Notes: generated from the letters alone by a model not told the origin. 55,880 bases of DNA from Candidatus Gemmiger stercoravium (GCA_019119835.1 DWWE01000066.1:1-55880), one strand, 5' to 3'; counted from the first letter of the stretch, positions 26,291 through 35,001 are shown. Translations and numbers: made by a program.

Positions 26291-27145
26291 ATGGAAGATT
26301 TGAAACTGGCGGTCCTGATCGACGCCGACAACATCTCCCCCAAATATGTCAAGGTCATTCTGGATGAAGCCGCCTCCTTCGGGGTGTCCGCCGTCAAGCG
26401 GATCTATGGCGACTGGAGCGATCAGCGGCTGAAAAGCTGGAAGGACGCCCTGCTGAACAACTCCATCATCCCGATGCAGCAGTACAGCTACACCACCGGC
26501 AAAAACGCCACCGACTCGGCCATGATCATCGACGCCATGGACCTTTTGTATTCCGGCAACCTGGATGGGTTCTGCATCGTCTCTTCGGACAGCGACTTCA
26601 CCCGCCTGGCCGCCCGCCTGCGGGAAGCCGGCAAGCTGGTCATCGGCATGGGGGAGAGCAAGACCCTCGGCCCCTTTGTCAAAGCCTGCGACCAGTTCAA
26701 GTACCTGGATCTGATCCTTGGCCATCAGGCCGAGGAAACGGGCGCCCCCACCGCCACCGACACCGCCGAGGCCGCCGCCATGGCCCAGGCCGGGGACGAT
26801 ACCGCCATCAACCGGGATTCGGTGGGCAAACTGGTCCGCGGCATGATCGACGAGATGGACGACGGCACCGGCTGGGTGCGCACCTCCCGGGTGGGCGACC
26901 AGCTCATCAAGCGCTACCCGGACTTTGACGTGCGAAACTTCGGCTCCAAGAGTCTGAACAAGTTCCTGGCCTCCTTCCCCGAGATGGAGGTGGAGGAGCG
27001 GATTCTGGCCAACGGCAACCCGATCCAGTTTGTGCGCGTTCGGCCCGCGCCGGCGCCCAAACCGCCCAAGCCGCCCAAAAAGAGCGTGACCCACAAGGCC
27101 GGGGCCCACCCCGGTCCCAAAAAGCGCACCGCCCGCAAAAAGTGA
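26291..27145 (+). CDS. NYN-domain putative RNase with a C-terminal LOTUS/OST-HTH domain
   Basis: A 284-residue protein. The NYN (PIN-like) nuclease domain occupies about 1-145, with acidic residues in VLIDADNISPKY, DSAMIIDAMDLLY and IVSSDSDFTRLA that would bind the metal. After an Ala/Thr-rich linker, residues about 180-258 resemble a LOTUS (OST-HTH) RNA-binding domain: GKLVRGMIDEMDDGTGWVRTSRVGDQLIKRYPDFDVRNFG. The tail is Lys/Pro-rich and basic. This architecture occurs widely in bacteria (LabA/YacP-like group) and suggests RNA cleavage or decay, but substrates are unknown. It starts 2 bp after the rRNA methyltransferase, with AGGAGG upstream, which hints at a link to rRNA or RNA turnover. 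Confidence 0.85.
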   Translation: MEDLKLAVLIDADNISPKYVKVILDEAASFGVSAVKRIYGDWSDQRLKSWKDALLNNSIIPMQQYSYTTGKNATDSAMIIDAMDLLYSGNLDGFCIVSSDSDFTRLAARLREAGKLVIGMGESKTLGPFVKACDQFKYLDLILGHQAEETGAPTATDTAEAAAMAQAGDDTAINRDSVGKLVRGMIDEMDDGTGWVRTSRVGDQLIKRYPDFDVRNFGSKSLNKFLASFPEMEVEERILANGNPIQFVRVRPAPAPKPPKPPKKSVTHKAGAHPGPKKRTARKK

Positions 27146-27210
27146 TCCCCGCCCCGCCCGGACGCCCGGGGGGCGCTGAACCGAAGCACAAGAAAGGAGG
27201 AAGGGTCCCC

Positions 27211-28026
27211 ATGTCTCTGCGCCGATGCACCGAGTCCGACCGCGCCGCGATCCTTTCCTACATCGCGGCCGAACCCGAAATCAACCTGTTTATCTACGGC
27301 GACATTGAATCGGTTGGCGTGGACCGGGACCCGGTCCATGTCTTTGTACCTGCGGGCGAGGCGGCCGGGCAGTGGTCCGGCCTGCTGCTGCAGTACTATG
27401 AAAACTACCTCTACTACAGTTGCGACCCCGGTGCCGACCTTGCGCCTTTTGTGGAATTTTTGCAGGGCCGCCGGGTGGAAAACCTCAACGCCAAGGGCGA
27501 ACTGGCTCACCGGCTGGCGCCATATTTTCCGACGCTGCGGCCCACGGACGCCCACATGAGCCGCTGCAACGCCGAGACCTGCGCCCCGGCCGGCCCGCTG
27601 CCCGCTGGCCTGAGCGTCCGCCGCTTCGGCAAGGCGGAGGTGGACGAGGTGTTGGAGCTGCTGCGGGGCGTTGAGGAATTCTCCGACACCTACCGGGGGG
27701 ACCCGAGGGAACGGGAGCGTATGGCCCGGTACCTGGATATGGGCGGTATGATCTACGGCGGCTGTCTAGATGGCCGGCTGGTGGCCACCGCCCAGACTAC
27801 TGCCGCCAGCAGCCGGAGCGCCATGGTCATTTCGGTGGCTACCCGCCCGGACGCCCGGGGGCGCGGTTATGCCAGCGCCGTGGTGTCCGCCCTCTGCCGG
27901 GACAACTTCGCCGCGGGCCGGCAGTTCCTCTGCCTGTTTTACGATAACCCCGCGGCCGGCCGCATCTACCACCGCATCGGCTTCCGGGATGTGGGCGTCT
28001 ATACCATAATGAGCGCGGCCCGCTGA
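27211..28026 (+). CDS. GNAT family N-acetyltransferase
   Basis: A 271-residue protein with an N-terminal half that looks like a degenerate GNAT fold (MSLRRCTESDRAAILSYI start) and a canonical GNAT domain at about 135-270. The acetyl-CoA loop reads VATRPDARGRGYASAVV, with IYHRIGFRDVG near the C-terminus. Two-domain GNATs of this kind acetylate unknown small molecules or proteins. AAAGGAGGAAGG lies 9 nt before ATG 27211. It is the last gene of the plus-strand block and meets the minus-strand pair at a bidirectional terminator. No neighbour suggests a substrate. Confidence 0.85.
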   Translation: MSLRRCTESDRAAILSYIAAEPEINLFIYGDIESVGVDRDPVHVFVPAGEAAGQWSGLLLQYYENYLYYSCDPGADLAPFVEFLQGRRVENLNAKGELAHRLAPYFPTLRPTDAHMSRCNAETCAPAGPLPAGLSVRRFGKAEVDEVLELLRGVEEFSDTYRGDPRERERMARYLDMGGMIYGGCLDGRLVATAQTTAASSRSAMVISVATRPDARGRGYASAVVSALCRDNFAAGRQFLCLFYDNPAAGRIYHRIGFRDVGVYTIMSAAR

Positions 28027-28060
28027 GCGGTGCGCCCTGCCCCTGGAGCCGAGGACCCAA

Positions 28061-28112
28061 TACAAAACCGCCGGCCGGAAGGGAGGGCCCTTTCCGGCCG
28101 GCGGTCATTTTG
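28061..28112. terminator. Bidirectional terminator between convergent genes
   Basis: ACCGCCGGCCGGAA (28067-28080) pairs with TTTCCGGCCGGCGGT (28091-28105), a 14-bp stem with a 10-nt loop, followed by CATTTT on the plus strand and preceded by ACAAAA, which gives a T-tract on the minus strand. It serves the GNAT gene and the minus-strand operon at once. Confidence 0.88.
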
Positions 28113-28129
28113 CAGCCGGCAATGCCCGG

Positions 28130-30052
28130 TTACGTCACGTCTTGCCCGATCTTGTATACCCGGTAGGTTTCGTTCTGGTACCACAGCTCGTACCGGTCGG
28201 CGTACCAGCTCTCGTCGCCGCTGTACTGGGTCAGGGCGGTGGTGTCAAACACCACATAATCCACCCCCCAGGCGTCCAGCGTCACTTCATCCGGCCGGGC
28301 GTACAGACTGACCATCGCGGCATACTGGTCGGAATAGTCCATGCCGTGGTAGTACAAAAAGGTGGCCGACCCGCACAGGATCTGCCGCCCTGCCAGACAG
28401 AGGGTGGGGGCCAGGTGGCTGTCCGGCGCCAGGAACAGCGCGTCCGCCGCGGCATTGTCATCCACATACGCGGCCAGGGCGATGTCGTCGGCGCTCCACT
28501 GCTGGTAGTCGCTGAGCAGTTCGCGCCCCACCGTCAGCACGCTGCCGAACATCCCCACAAAGCACACCGCCGCCAGCCCCAGCGCCTGCCAGGCCGCGGC
28601 GCGCAGCCGGGCAAACAGGTCCCACAGCAGCCCGCCTGCCAAAAAGCAGCCCAGCAGGTGCCAGATGTACAGCAGCTTGTTGTTGTCGTACAGATTGGTC
28701 TGGAACACCACGCACTCGGCCAGGGCCAGGATCAGCAGCCCGCCGCCGTAGAACCACCGCTGCCGGGGTCTTGCGTGGAGGAAGGCCGGGATCAGCAGCA
28801 GATACACCAGCCCGATGTTTTTCAGGTAGAACCAGAAGTAGTTGTCCTTCAGGCCGCCCTCGTTGTTCACCCAGTTGAAGTGCAGCCGCAGCATGTTTTC
28901 GCCGTTCACCGCATGGCCGATCACGGTGCCCAGCGTCTCGGGCAGCCATACGGCGGCGCACAGGACGGCCAGCCCGACCCAGGGCAGCAGCACCGCCCGG
29001 GTGCGGGGCCGGCAGAGGAGGGTGTACACCCCGCACACCAGACAGCACAGCACCAGCGCCAGCGCCGCATGGGTCTGGATCAGCGGCAGCGGCAGGACCA
29101 GCAGCGCCAGCGGCAGCCAGAGTCGGCTCTCCTCCTCCATACAGAACCGCCACAGGAGATACAGCGCCGCAAACAGCACGCTCCAGCCCAGCAGGGTGGC
29201 CCGCTGGGGCACCAGCAGATCCACGATCGGGTTCACCCACAGGATGTTTTGCTGGGTGTAGTTGGTGGGGGTGGTGTAGTACCCGGTAAAGATGGAGGCA
29301 AAATCCGCCGCGCTGCCTGTAAAGTAGAGGAATCCGAACCCGCTGCCCATAAAAAACAGCCAGTACCCCAGGCTGGCCCGGGCTGCGCTGCCAAGCATCC
29401 GCCGCGCCAGCTGCCAGGCCATGCCGTATACCGCCGCCAGCGCCGGAACCAGCGGCAGCAGGTAGGCGGTGCGCAGCCCGGCGCCCAGCACCAGGAAAAC
29501 GCTGGACACCGTCTCACACAAAAACGGGTACCCCAGGCCGAAGTCCCCCGCCAGCATCGGGTCCACCGGCGGGAAGACCCCGCGCACCGCGATGCTCTTG
29601 ATGTAGGCCAGGTGCAGCGCCAGGTCGCCGTAGCAGCTCTGCCCGGTGTGGTAGGTCCCGTCCACCTCCCGCAGAATGTGGGTGTGCAGCAGCCAGATAG
29701 TCAGCGCCAGCAGCGGCAGCACGCAGGCCCACTGGGCGGCGTCCCCCGGGTCCCGCCGCAGCGGGGGCAGGGGAGTGCGCCGCCGCCCGCCGCGCCACAG
29801 CAGTATCGCCGCCGCCAGCGCCAGCACACCGGCCAGCAGCACCGCCGGCAGCCGAAAACCCAGCGCCAGGGCCGCCAGCGCCGGCAGGGCGGCCAGGCCG
29901 CTCACACCGAAGGCGCAGCCCAGCGGCAGTACTGTCCCCGGCGAAGCGTCGGGCAGCGCCCGGCGGGCCGCCAGCCATCCGGCTGCCAGAAACACCGCCA
30001 GGTATGCCAGACAGGCGGCGGTCCTCAAAAGTGAAACTGCATGGTCCATCAA
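28130..30052 (-). CDS. Large GT-C-like integral membrane protein
   Basis: A 640-residue protein with about 14 membrane helices and a C-terminal extracytoplasmic domain (about 525-640). The first large loop has DGTYHTGQSCYGDLALHLAYIKSIA, with acidic and histidine residues placed as in GT-C lipid-linked sugar transferases, followed by FPPVDPMLAGDFGLGYPFLCE. A second loop has VNGENMLRLHFNWVNNEGG. The C-terminal stretch GVDYVVFDTTAL resembles those of YfhO/PMT-like proteins. Donor and acceptor are unknown. It overlaps the upstream radical SAM gene by 4 bp, so the two are co-expressed; why these two are paired is unclear. Confidence 0.75.
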   Translation of the reverse strand: MMDHAVSLLRTAACLAYLAVFLAAGWLAARRALPDASPGTVLPLGCAFGVSGLAALPALAALALGFRLPAVLLAGVLALAAAILLWRGGRRRTPLPPLRRDPGDAAQWACVLPLLALTIWLLHTHILREVDGTYHTGQSCYGDLALHLAYIKSIAVRGVFPPVDPMLAGDFGLGYPFLCETVSSVFLVLGAGLRTAYLLPLVPALAAVYGMAWQLARRMLGSAARASLGYWLFFMGSGFGFLYFTGSAADFASIFTGYYTTPTNYTQQNILWVNPIVDLLVPQRATLLGWSVLFAALYLLWRFCMEEESRLWLPLALLVLPLPLIQTHAALALVLCCLVCGVYTLLCRPRTRAVLLPWVGLAVLCAAVWLPETLGTVIGHAVNGENMLRLHFNWVNNEGGLKDNYFWFYLKNIGLVYLLLIPAFLHARPRQRWFYGGGLLILALAECVVFQTNLYDNNKLLYIWHLLGCFLAGGLLWDLFARLRAAAWQALGLAAVCFVGMFGSVLTVGRELLSDYQQWSADDIALAAYVDDNAAADALFLAPDSHLAPTLCLAGRQILCGSATFLYYHGMDYSDQYAAMVSLYARPDEVTLDAWGVDYVVFDTTALTQYSGDESWYADRYELWYQNETYRVYKIGQDVT

Positions 30053-30963
30053 AGCCCCTCCCCGTCAAACGGCGGGGTGTATTCCTCCCGCGCACTGCTC
30101 TTTTCCTGCATGTATCCGTCGGTCAGCCCCAGCGCCAGCGCCGCGTCCACCACCTTGCGGTACTCATAGCTGGTGATCCGCCGCCCCAGCCCGTGATCGG
30201 CGGCGTGGTAAAAGGGGGTGAACTGGCTCATCAGGCTCAAAAGGAAGGGAACCTCCTCCTGCCGGCGCACCGCGGCCAGCCGCCGCAGCACGGCCTGGCT
30301 GTCCGCCGCCTGGCCGGGCAGCACCAGATGCCGCACAATGACCCCGCGGCGCAAATACCCTTCGGGGTCGTACACCGGCGCCCCGGTCTGGCGCAGCATC
30401 GCCCGCAGGGCGCGGTCGGCCACGGCGGGGTAGTTGCCGGCCCGGGACAGTTCGGCCGCCAGGGCGGGGCTGTCGTATTTGAAATCGGTCAGCCAGATGT
30501 CCACATACCCGGCCAGGGCCTGCACCGTCTGCACCGTCTCATAGCCGCCGGTGTTGTACACCACCGGCAGCCTCAGCCCGCGGCGGCGGGCGCTGTCCAG
30601 CGCCGGCAGCACCCAGGGCAGCCATTGGGTGGCGGTGACCAGGTTGATGTTTTTGGCCCCTTTGGCCTGCAGTTCCAGAAAGATCTCGGCCAGCCGGGCT
30701 TCGGTCAGGGGGCGGCCCTGTCCCTCCTGGCTGATGCCGTAGTTCTGGCAGTAGCAGCACCCCAGCGCACAGCCGCTGAAAAACACCGTGCCGCTGCCGG
30801 TGGGCGCCTCGAGGTCGCCGCTCAGGCAGGGTTCCTCCCAGTGGTGCAGGGCGGCCCGGGCGGCCCGCAGGGTGTCGCCGGCGCCGCACAGGCCGGTCTG
30901 TCCGGCGGCCCGGTCGGCGCCGCAGGCGCGGGGGCACAGGGTACAATGGGTTGGCAGCTGCAT
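30049..30963 (-). CDS. Radical SAM protein, PflX/COG1313 type
   Basis: A 304-residue radical SAM enzyme related to pyruvate formate-lyase activating proteins (COG1313). The N-terminus has a cysteine cluster (C7, C10, C14, C26: CTLCPRACGADR and GLCGAG) and the core cluster is C65-x3-C69-x2-C72 in FFSGCALGCCYCQN. Later motifs NINLVTATQWLPWVLPAL, YNTGGYE and VDIWLTDFKYD match the group. Members are predicted to activate glycyl-radical or related enzymes, but their targets are undefined. It is the first gene of a minus-strand operon and is divergent from deoD across a 266-bp region. Confidence 0.85.
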   Translation of the reverse strand: MQLPTHCTLCPRACGADRAAGQTGLCGAGDTLRAARAALHHWEEPCLSGDLEAPTGSGTVFFSGCALGCCYCQNYGISQEGQGRPLTEARLAEIFLELQAKGAKNINLVTATQWLPWVLPALDSARRRGLRLPVVYNTGGYETVQTVQALAGYVDIWLTDFKYDSPALAAELSRAGNYPAVADRALRAMLRQTGAPVYDPEGYLRRGVIVRHLVLPGQAADSQAVLRRLAAVRRQEEVPFLLSLMSQFTPFYHAADHGLGRRITSYEYRKVVDAALALGLTDGYMQEKSSAREEYTPPFDGEGL

Positions 30964-31034
30964 GGGGGATCCTCCTGCGGGGCGGGAAATTTTGGTGAAA
31001 CACCGCCGCGCCCCGAACTTTCTTTACAAACAGT

Positions 31035-31064
31035 TTAGCACAAAACTGCAAAATGTGGTATACT
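31035..31064 (+). promoter_or_regulatory. Extended -10 promoter for the deoD operon
   Basis: TGGTATACT at 31056-31064 is an extended -10 (TG-N-TATACT), with a weak -35 TTAGCA at 31035-31040, 18 bp upstream. The predicted leader of about 155 nt contains several possible short stems (GCTGG/CCAGC, GCACC/GGTGC) but no riboswitch class I recognise. Confidence 0.6.
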
Positions 31065-31229
31065 AGGGCGTATAGGATCAACCAAAAGTGCTGGAGAATT
31101 CACTCTGAAATCAGCCAGCGCCGAGGATTTTTCAGACGCACCCTGAAGCGGTGCCCAAACAACCCCCCGGTACGCCGGCCTGCGGGCGGGCAAAAATCAG
31201 CCGGGGAACATTAAAAAGGAGGCGTTGCC

Positions 31230-31949
31230 ATGTCTACCCCACACAACCGCGCCGAAATGGGAGATTTCGCCCGGACCGTCCTGATGCCCGGCGACCCGCT
31301 GCGCGCCCAATTCATTGCCGAAACTTTTCTGGAATCTCCGCGCCTGGTCACCGACGTGCGGGGGATGCTGGGCTACACCGGCACCTACCAGGGCCGCCCG
31401 GTCAGCGTGATGGGCAGCGGCATGGGGATGCCGTCCATCGGGATCTATTCCTATGAGCTGTACACCCGCTATGGCGTCGAGAACATCATCCGCATCGGTT
31501 CGGCCGGCTCCTACACCGACAAGGCCCGGCTTTTCGACGTGGTGCTGGCCGACGGCGCCTACTCCGAAAGCAACTACGCCGTGACCCAGTCCGGCGACCG
31601 GGAGGAGATCCAGCGCCCCAGCGCCGCCCTCAACGAAGCGCTGCGCCGCAGCGCAGCCGAACAGAACATCCCGCTCATCGAGGGGATCATCCATTCCTCC
31701 GACGTGTTCTACCGCGAACCCAGCGACGCCAAACCCACCTACTGGGAGCGGCTGCGGGACGAAAAAGGCTGCCTGTGCGTGGAGATGGAGAGCTTTGCGC
31801 TCTTCCACAACGCCAAGGTGCTGGGCAAGAACGCCGCCTGCCTGCTGACCATCTCGGACAGCTTCGTCTCGCCCGAGATCACCACCGCCGAACAGCGCCA
31901 GACCAGCTTCACCGCCATGATGAAGGTCGCGCTGGGGGCGCAGCTGTGA
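31230..31949 (+). CDS. deoD: Purine-nucleoside phosphorylase DeoD
   Basis: A 239-residue hexameric-type purine-nucleoside phosphorylase that splits purine (deoxy)nucleosides with phosphate into base and (deoxy)ribose-1-phosphate. Signature parts are GDPLRAQFIAE, the phosphate-binding RIGSAGS, the ribose-binding VEMESFA, and TISDS with the catalytic aspartate. AAAAAGGAGG lies 9 nt before ATG 31230. It starts a salvage cluster, and its stop overlaps the cdd GTG start. With the BMP-type importer and pyrimidine-nucleoside phosphorylase downstream it provides breakdown of imported nucleosides. Confidence 0.96.
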   Translation: MSTPHNRAEMGDFARTVLMPGDPLRAQFIAETFLESPRLVTDVRGMLGYTGTYQGRPVSVMGSGMGMPSIGIYSYELYTRYGVENIIRIGSAGSYTDKARLFDVVLADGAYSESNYAVTQSGDREEIQRPSAALNEALRRSAAEQNIPLIEGIIHSSDVFYREPSDAKPTYWERLRDEKGCLCVEMESFALFHNAKVLGKNAACLLTISDSFVSPEITTAEQRQTSFTAMMKVALGAQL

Positions 31950-32401
31950 GCGCGCCGATGCCGCGGGACCAGGCCGCGGCGCTGATTCGGGCCGCCTTTG
32001 CGGGTCGCCGGTTCGCCTATGCGCCCTACTCCCACTTTGCGGTGGGGGCGGCGCTGCTGGCGAAGGACGGCCGGGTCTTTACCGGCTGCAACATCGAAAA
32101 CGCCGGCTACACCCCCACCAACTGCGCCGAGCGCACCGCTCTGTTCAAGGCAGTCAGCGAGGGCGTCACCGAGTTTTCGGCCATCGCGGTGGTGGGCAGC
32201 CTGCAGGGCAAGCGCAACGAGCTGCCCACCGGCCCCTGCGGCGTCTGCCGTCAGGCGCTGTTCGAATTCACCGGCCCGGACCTGGTGGTCCTGATGGCCA
32301 AAAGCGAGGACGATTACATCGAGACCACCCTGGGTGCGCTGCTGCCCTACGGCTTCGGCCCGAAGAACCTGGAGATCGACCCGTCCCGCCCCAATGACTG
32401 A
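31946..32401 (+). CDS. cdd: Cytidine deaminase
   Basis: A 151-residue zinc cytidine deaminase converting (deoxy)cytidine to (deoxy)uridine. The zinc ligands and catalytic glutamate are in NCAERTALF (C, E) and PCGVCRQAL (two C), and the N-terminus has FAYAPYSHFAVGAALL. The GTG start at 31946 overlaps the deoD stop as GTGA; GGGGGCG lies about 8 nt upstream within deoD. An internal ATG at 31958 is possible but lacks a better ribosome binding site. It supplies uridine for the phosphorylase at 38882. It is a little longer than typical (about 130) because of a C-terminal extension. Confidence 0.95.
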   Translation: MSAPMPRDQAAALIRAAFAGRRFAYAPYSHFAVGAALLAKDGRVFTGCNIENAGYTPTNCAERTALFKAVSEGVTEFSAIAVVGSLQGKRNELPTGPCGVCRQALFEFTGPDLVVLMAKSEDDYIETTLGALLPYGFGPKNLEIDPSRPND

Positions 32402-32428
32402 ACATCCCGGATAAGGAGTTTTCACCGA

Positions 32429-33619
32429 ATGCGATTCCGTAGATCATTGTCCCGCCGGCTGCGCCGTGCAGCCGCCGCGGCCCTGTGTGCGGTGCTGCCG
32501 CTGGGGCTGTTCGGCTGCGGCACGGCGGCTTCCTCCGAAGCTGCGCAGCAGGCCCTTGACCCGGTGGATATGGAGGACGCCTCTTTCGTGCTGTCCGCCC
32601 CCACCGACCCCGAGGCGGCGACGCTGCAGAACGTCGGCGCCACCATCGCCTTTGTGGCCGATGCGGCCGGGCTGGAAACCGGCCTGGATGCGTCGGTCTG
32701 GCGCGGGGTGCAGAACTTTGCCGCCACCTTCGGCTATACGGCCCAGTCCTACCAGGCCGAGGCCGATACCGACGAAGCACGGGAGACTGCGCTGCGCAGC
32801 GCCGCCGAAAGCGGCGCCGCCGTGGTCGTGTGCAGCGGGCAGGAAATGGCCGTCGCGGTCCATGCCATCCAGGGCAACTACCCCACTGTGGGTTACCTGC
32901 TGCTGGAAGGGGAGCCCCACTCCGCCGACTATACCTCCTATGAAACGGCGTCCAACACCCACTGCGTGCTTTTCAGCGAGGAGCAGGCCGGCTACCTGGC
33001 CGGCTATGCCGCCGTGATGGAAGGCTACACCGCCCTGGGTTTTGTGGGGGTGGATTCGATGCCCGAGACGGTGCGATACTGCACCGGCATGATCCAGGGC
33101 GCCGAGGCCGCCGCCGAGCAGGAGGGCGAACAGGTGCGGTTTGAGGTGTGGTATGTGGGCAGCCCGGACGCCAGCGACGCGGTCACCGCCCGGATGGGCA
33201 GCTGGTATACCGACGGCGTCCAGGCCATTGCGGTCTGCGGCGGGCAGCTGCTGGACAGCTGCCTGACCGCTGCGCAGGACAATGGCGGCCGGGTCATCAA
33301 CCTGGGCTGGGACGCCACCGCCCTGAACGACGCCGTGCTCACCAGCGGGGTGCTCAACGGTTCGGTCATCGCCCAGCAGCAGCTGTATGCCTATTTTACC
33401 GGCGGCTGGGGGGAGAATGCCGGCAAAACCCAGACCGTCACCGCCTCCGAAGCGGCGGTCAGTCTGCCGATGTCGGTGTGGAAATTCCAAAATTTCAGCC
33501 GCGAAGCCTACCGCCAGCTGTACGGCGACCTGGCCGAAGGGGTCGTGCGGGTGGAGCGCTACAGCGACACGGCCACCCTGCCCGAAACCCCCAACGTGGC
33601 GGTGGATATTGAAAACTGA
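32429..33619 (+). CDS. BMP-family lipoprotein, divergent paralogue
   Basis: A 396-residue BMP/PnrA-like substrate-binding lipoprotein. The signal peptide (about 1-30) ends in a lipobox, LGLFGCGT, so the mature protein would be anchored to the outer face of the membrane. The fold-level landmarks EEQAGYLAGYAAVMEG and the family C-terminus are present, but the usual ligand motif VGxIDDxSFNQGxW, seen in the next gene, is replaced here by VADAAGLETGLDASVWRG. It may bind a different ligand or have lost binding. A basic N-terminus and TAAGGAG before the ATG fix the start. It shares the operon with deoD and cdd, while the second BMP gene has its own promoter. Confidence 0.85.
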   Translation: MRFRRSLSRRLRRAAAAALCAVLPLGLFGCGTAASSEAAQQALDPVDMEDASFVLSAPTDPEAATLQNVGATIAFVADAAGLETGLDASVWRGVQNFAATFGYTAQSYQAEADTDEARETALRSAAESGAAVVVCSGQEMAVAVHAIQGNYPTVGYLLLEGEPHSADYTSYETASNTHCVLFSEEQAGYLAGYAAVMEGYTALGFVGVDSMPETVRYCTGMIQGAEAAAEQEGEQVRFEVWYVGSPDASDAVTARMGSWYTDGVQAIAVCGGQLLDSCLTAAQDNGGRVINLGWDATALNDAVLTSGVLNGSVIAQQQLYAYFTGGWGENAGKTQTVTASEAAVSLPMSVWKFQNFSREAYRQLYGDLAEGVVRVERYSDTATLPETPNVAVDIEN

Positions 33620-33676
33620 CAACCCATCGCAGAAGATTTGTTATGAATTTGTAAAGCCTTTACGTTGTTTTTTGAG

Positions 33677-33705
33677 TTGAAAAAAACAGCGGGATGGATT
33701 ATACT
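33677..33705 (+). promoter_or_regulatory. Promoter for the second BMP lipoprotein gene
   Basis: TTGAAA at 33677-33682 and TATACT at 33700-33705, 17 bp apart. Transcription would begin near 33712, leaving a leader of about 68 nt that contains a terminator-like hairpin. Confidence 0.8.
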
Positions 33706-33713
33706 GGAATCAT

Positions 33714-33766
33714 CTTGGTGGGCGCCAATCCCGCAGGGGGCGGCGCCCGTTTTGTCAGATCACCAA
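33714..33766 (+). promoter_or_regulatory. Nested hairpin leader with possible attenuator before the BMP gene
   Basis: GGGCGCC (33720-33726) pairs with GGCGCCC (33742-33748), followed by GTTTTGTC, a terminator-like form. An outer pair, TTGGTG at 33715-33720 with CACCAA at 33761-33766, would close around it and lies directly against the AAAGGAG ribosome binding site. The two forms share bases, so they compete in part. Confidence 0.55.
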
Positions 33767-33779
33767 AGGAGAGTACAAA

Positions 33780-34967
33780 ATGAAAAAGATCCTGTCTCTT
33801 ACCATGGCGGCTGCCATGGCAGTCTCCCTGGCGGCCTGCGGCAGCACCGGCAGCAGCTCCGCTGCGACGGATGATACCACCACCAGCGTCGCCACCAGCG
33901 AAGCCGGTGATGCCACTGCCGAAGGCGCTTCCACCATCGGCGGCATCGCCCAGGTCTGCGACGTGGGCACCATCGACGACGAGAGCTTCAACCAGGGCTG
34001 CTGGGATGCGGTGGAAGCCTACGGCGAAGCCAACGGCATCGACGTCAATTACTACCTGCCGCCGGACGACCCCTCTGATGAGGACCGTCAGTCCATGATC
34101 CGCCAGGCTGTCTCTGACGGGTATGACACCGTCGTCTGCGTCGGCTACCTGTACGGTTCCTCCATCGACTGGGCCGCTGCCGAGTATCCCGATGTGAACT
34201 TCATCGGCGTGGACATCACCGCCGGCGACATCAACGCCGAGGGCAACATCCCCTCCAACGTCTACTGCATCACCTTTAAGGAAGAGCAGGCCGGCTACCT
34301 GGCCGGTTACGCCGCCGTGAAGGACGGCTTCACCAACCTGGGCTTCCTGGGCGGCCAGGCTGTGCCCGCCGTCATCCGTTACGGCTACGGCTTTGTGCAG
34401 GGCGCCGACGCGGCGGCTGCCGAGCTGGGCACCAACATCAGCATCAACTACTGGTACGGCAACCAGTTCTTCGGCGATGCCAACATCACCGCCAAGATGG
34501 AGAGCTGGTACCAGGGCGGCACCGAGGTCGTCTTCGCCTGCGGCGGCGGCATCTACACCAGCGCCGTGGAAGCGGCTGTCAAGTATGACGGCAAGGTCAT
34601 CGGCGTGGACGTTGACCAGCGCTATGTGGGCGACAAGGGCGTTGCGGACGGCGCTTACAGCTACAACCCGTTCCTGACCTCCGCCATGAAGGGCCTGGGC
34701 GTGGCCGTGACCGACGCTCTGGATCACATCACCGCCGGTACCTGGGACACCATCGCCGGCACCAACGGCAACTACGGCCTGGAAGAGGGCGACTATGTGG
34801 GTCTGCCCACCGAGGAAGCCAGCTGGGGCTTCACCACCTTCACCCAGGACGAGTACACCGCCCTGCTGGAGAAGATCCGCTCCGGTGAGATCACCGTGGA
34901 CAACAGCTCTGACGCTGCCACCACCCCGACCACCAGCGAGTTCACCACGGTGGACTATCAGCAGTAA
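33780..34967 (+). CDS. BMP-family nucleoside-binding lipoprotein of an ABC importer
   Basis: A 395-residue substrate-binding lipoprotein. The signal peptide ends with the lipobox SLAACGST, followed by a Ser/Thr/Ala-rich tether. The core has the ligand motif VGTIDDESFNQGCWDAV, EEQAGYLAGYAAVKDGFTN and KVIGVDVDQRYVGDKG. BMP proteins (PnrA, BmpA, Med-like) bind purine or other nucleosides. Codon use is shifted toward highly expressed codons (GGC, AAG, TCC, GTC), and the gene has its own consensus promoter, so the binding protein is probably made in excess over the membrane parts. A strong terminator follows, and a fresh promoter begins the ATPase gene. Confidence 0.95.
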   Translation: MKKILSLTMAAAMAVSLAACGSTGSSSAATDDTTTSVATSEAGDATAEGASTIGGIAQVCDVGTIDDESFNQGCWDAVEAYGEANGIDVNYYLPPDDPSDEDRQSMIRQAVSDGYDTVVCVGYLYGSSIDWAAAEYPDVNFIGVDITAGDINAEGNIPSNVYCITFKEEQAGYLAGYAAVKDGFTNLGFLGGQAVPAVIRYGYGFVQGADAAAAELGTNISINYWYGNQFFGDANITAKMESWYQGGTEVVFACGGGIYTSAVEAAVKYDGKVIGVDVDQRYVGDKGVADGAYSYNPFLTSAMKGLGVAVTDALDHITAGTWDTIAGTNGNYGLEEGDYVGLPTEEASWGFTTFTQDEYTALLEKIRSGEITVDNSSDAATTPTTSEFTTVDYQQ

Positions 34968-35001
34968 GCGAGCGGCCACAGGCAACATTGCACCTGTCTG
35001 C

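Noticed and set aside
28142-30034. A 630-residue plus-strand frame
   Set aside because: It is opposite the minus-strand membrane protein; the peptide is Gln/His/Pro-rich with no fold, typical of an antisense frame in GC-rich DNA.
31065-31229. A riboswitch in the deoD leader
   Set aside because: Short stems are possible, but none of the purine, cobalamin, THF or other classes I know fits the conserved bases.
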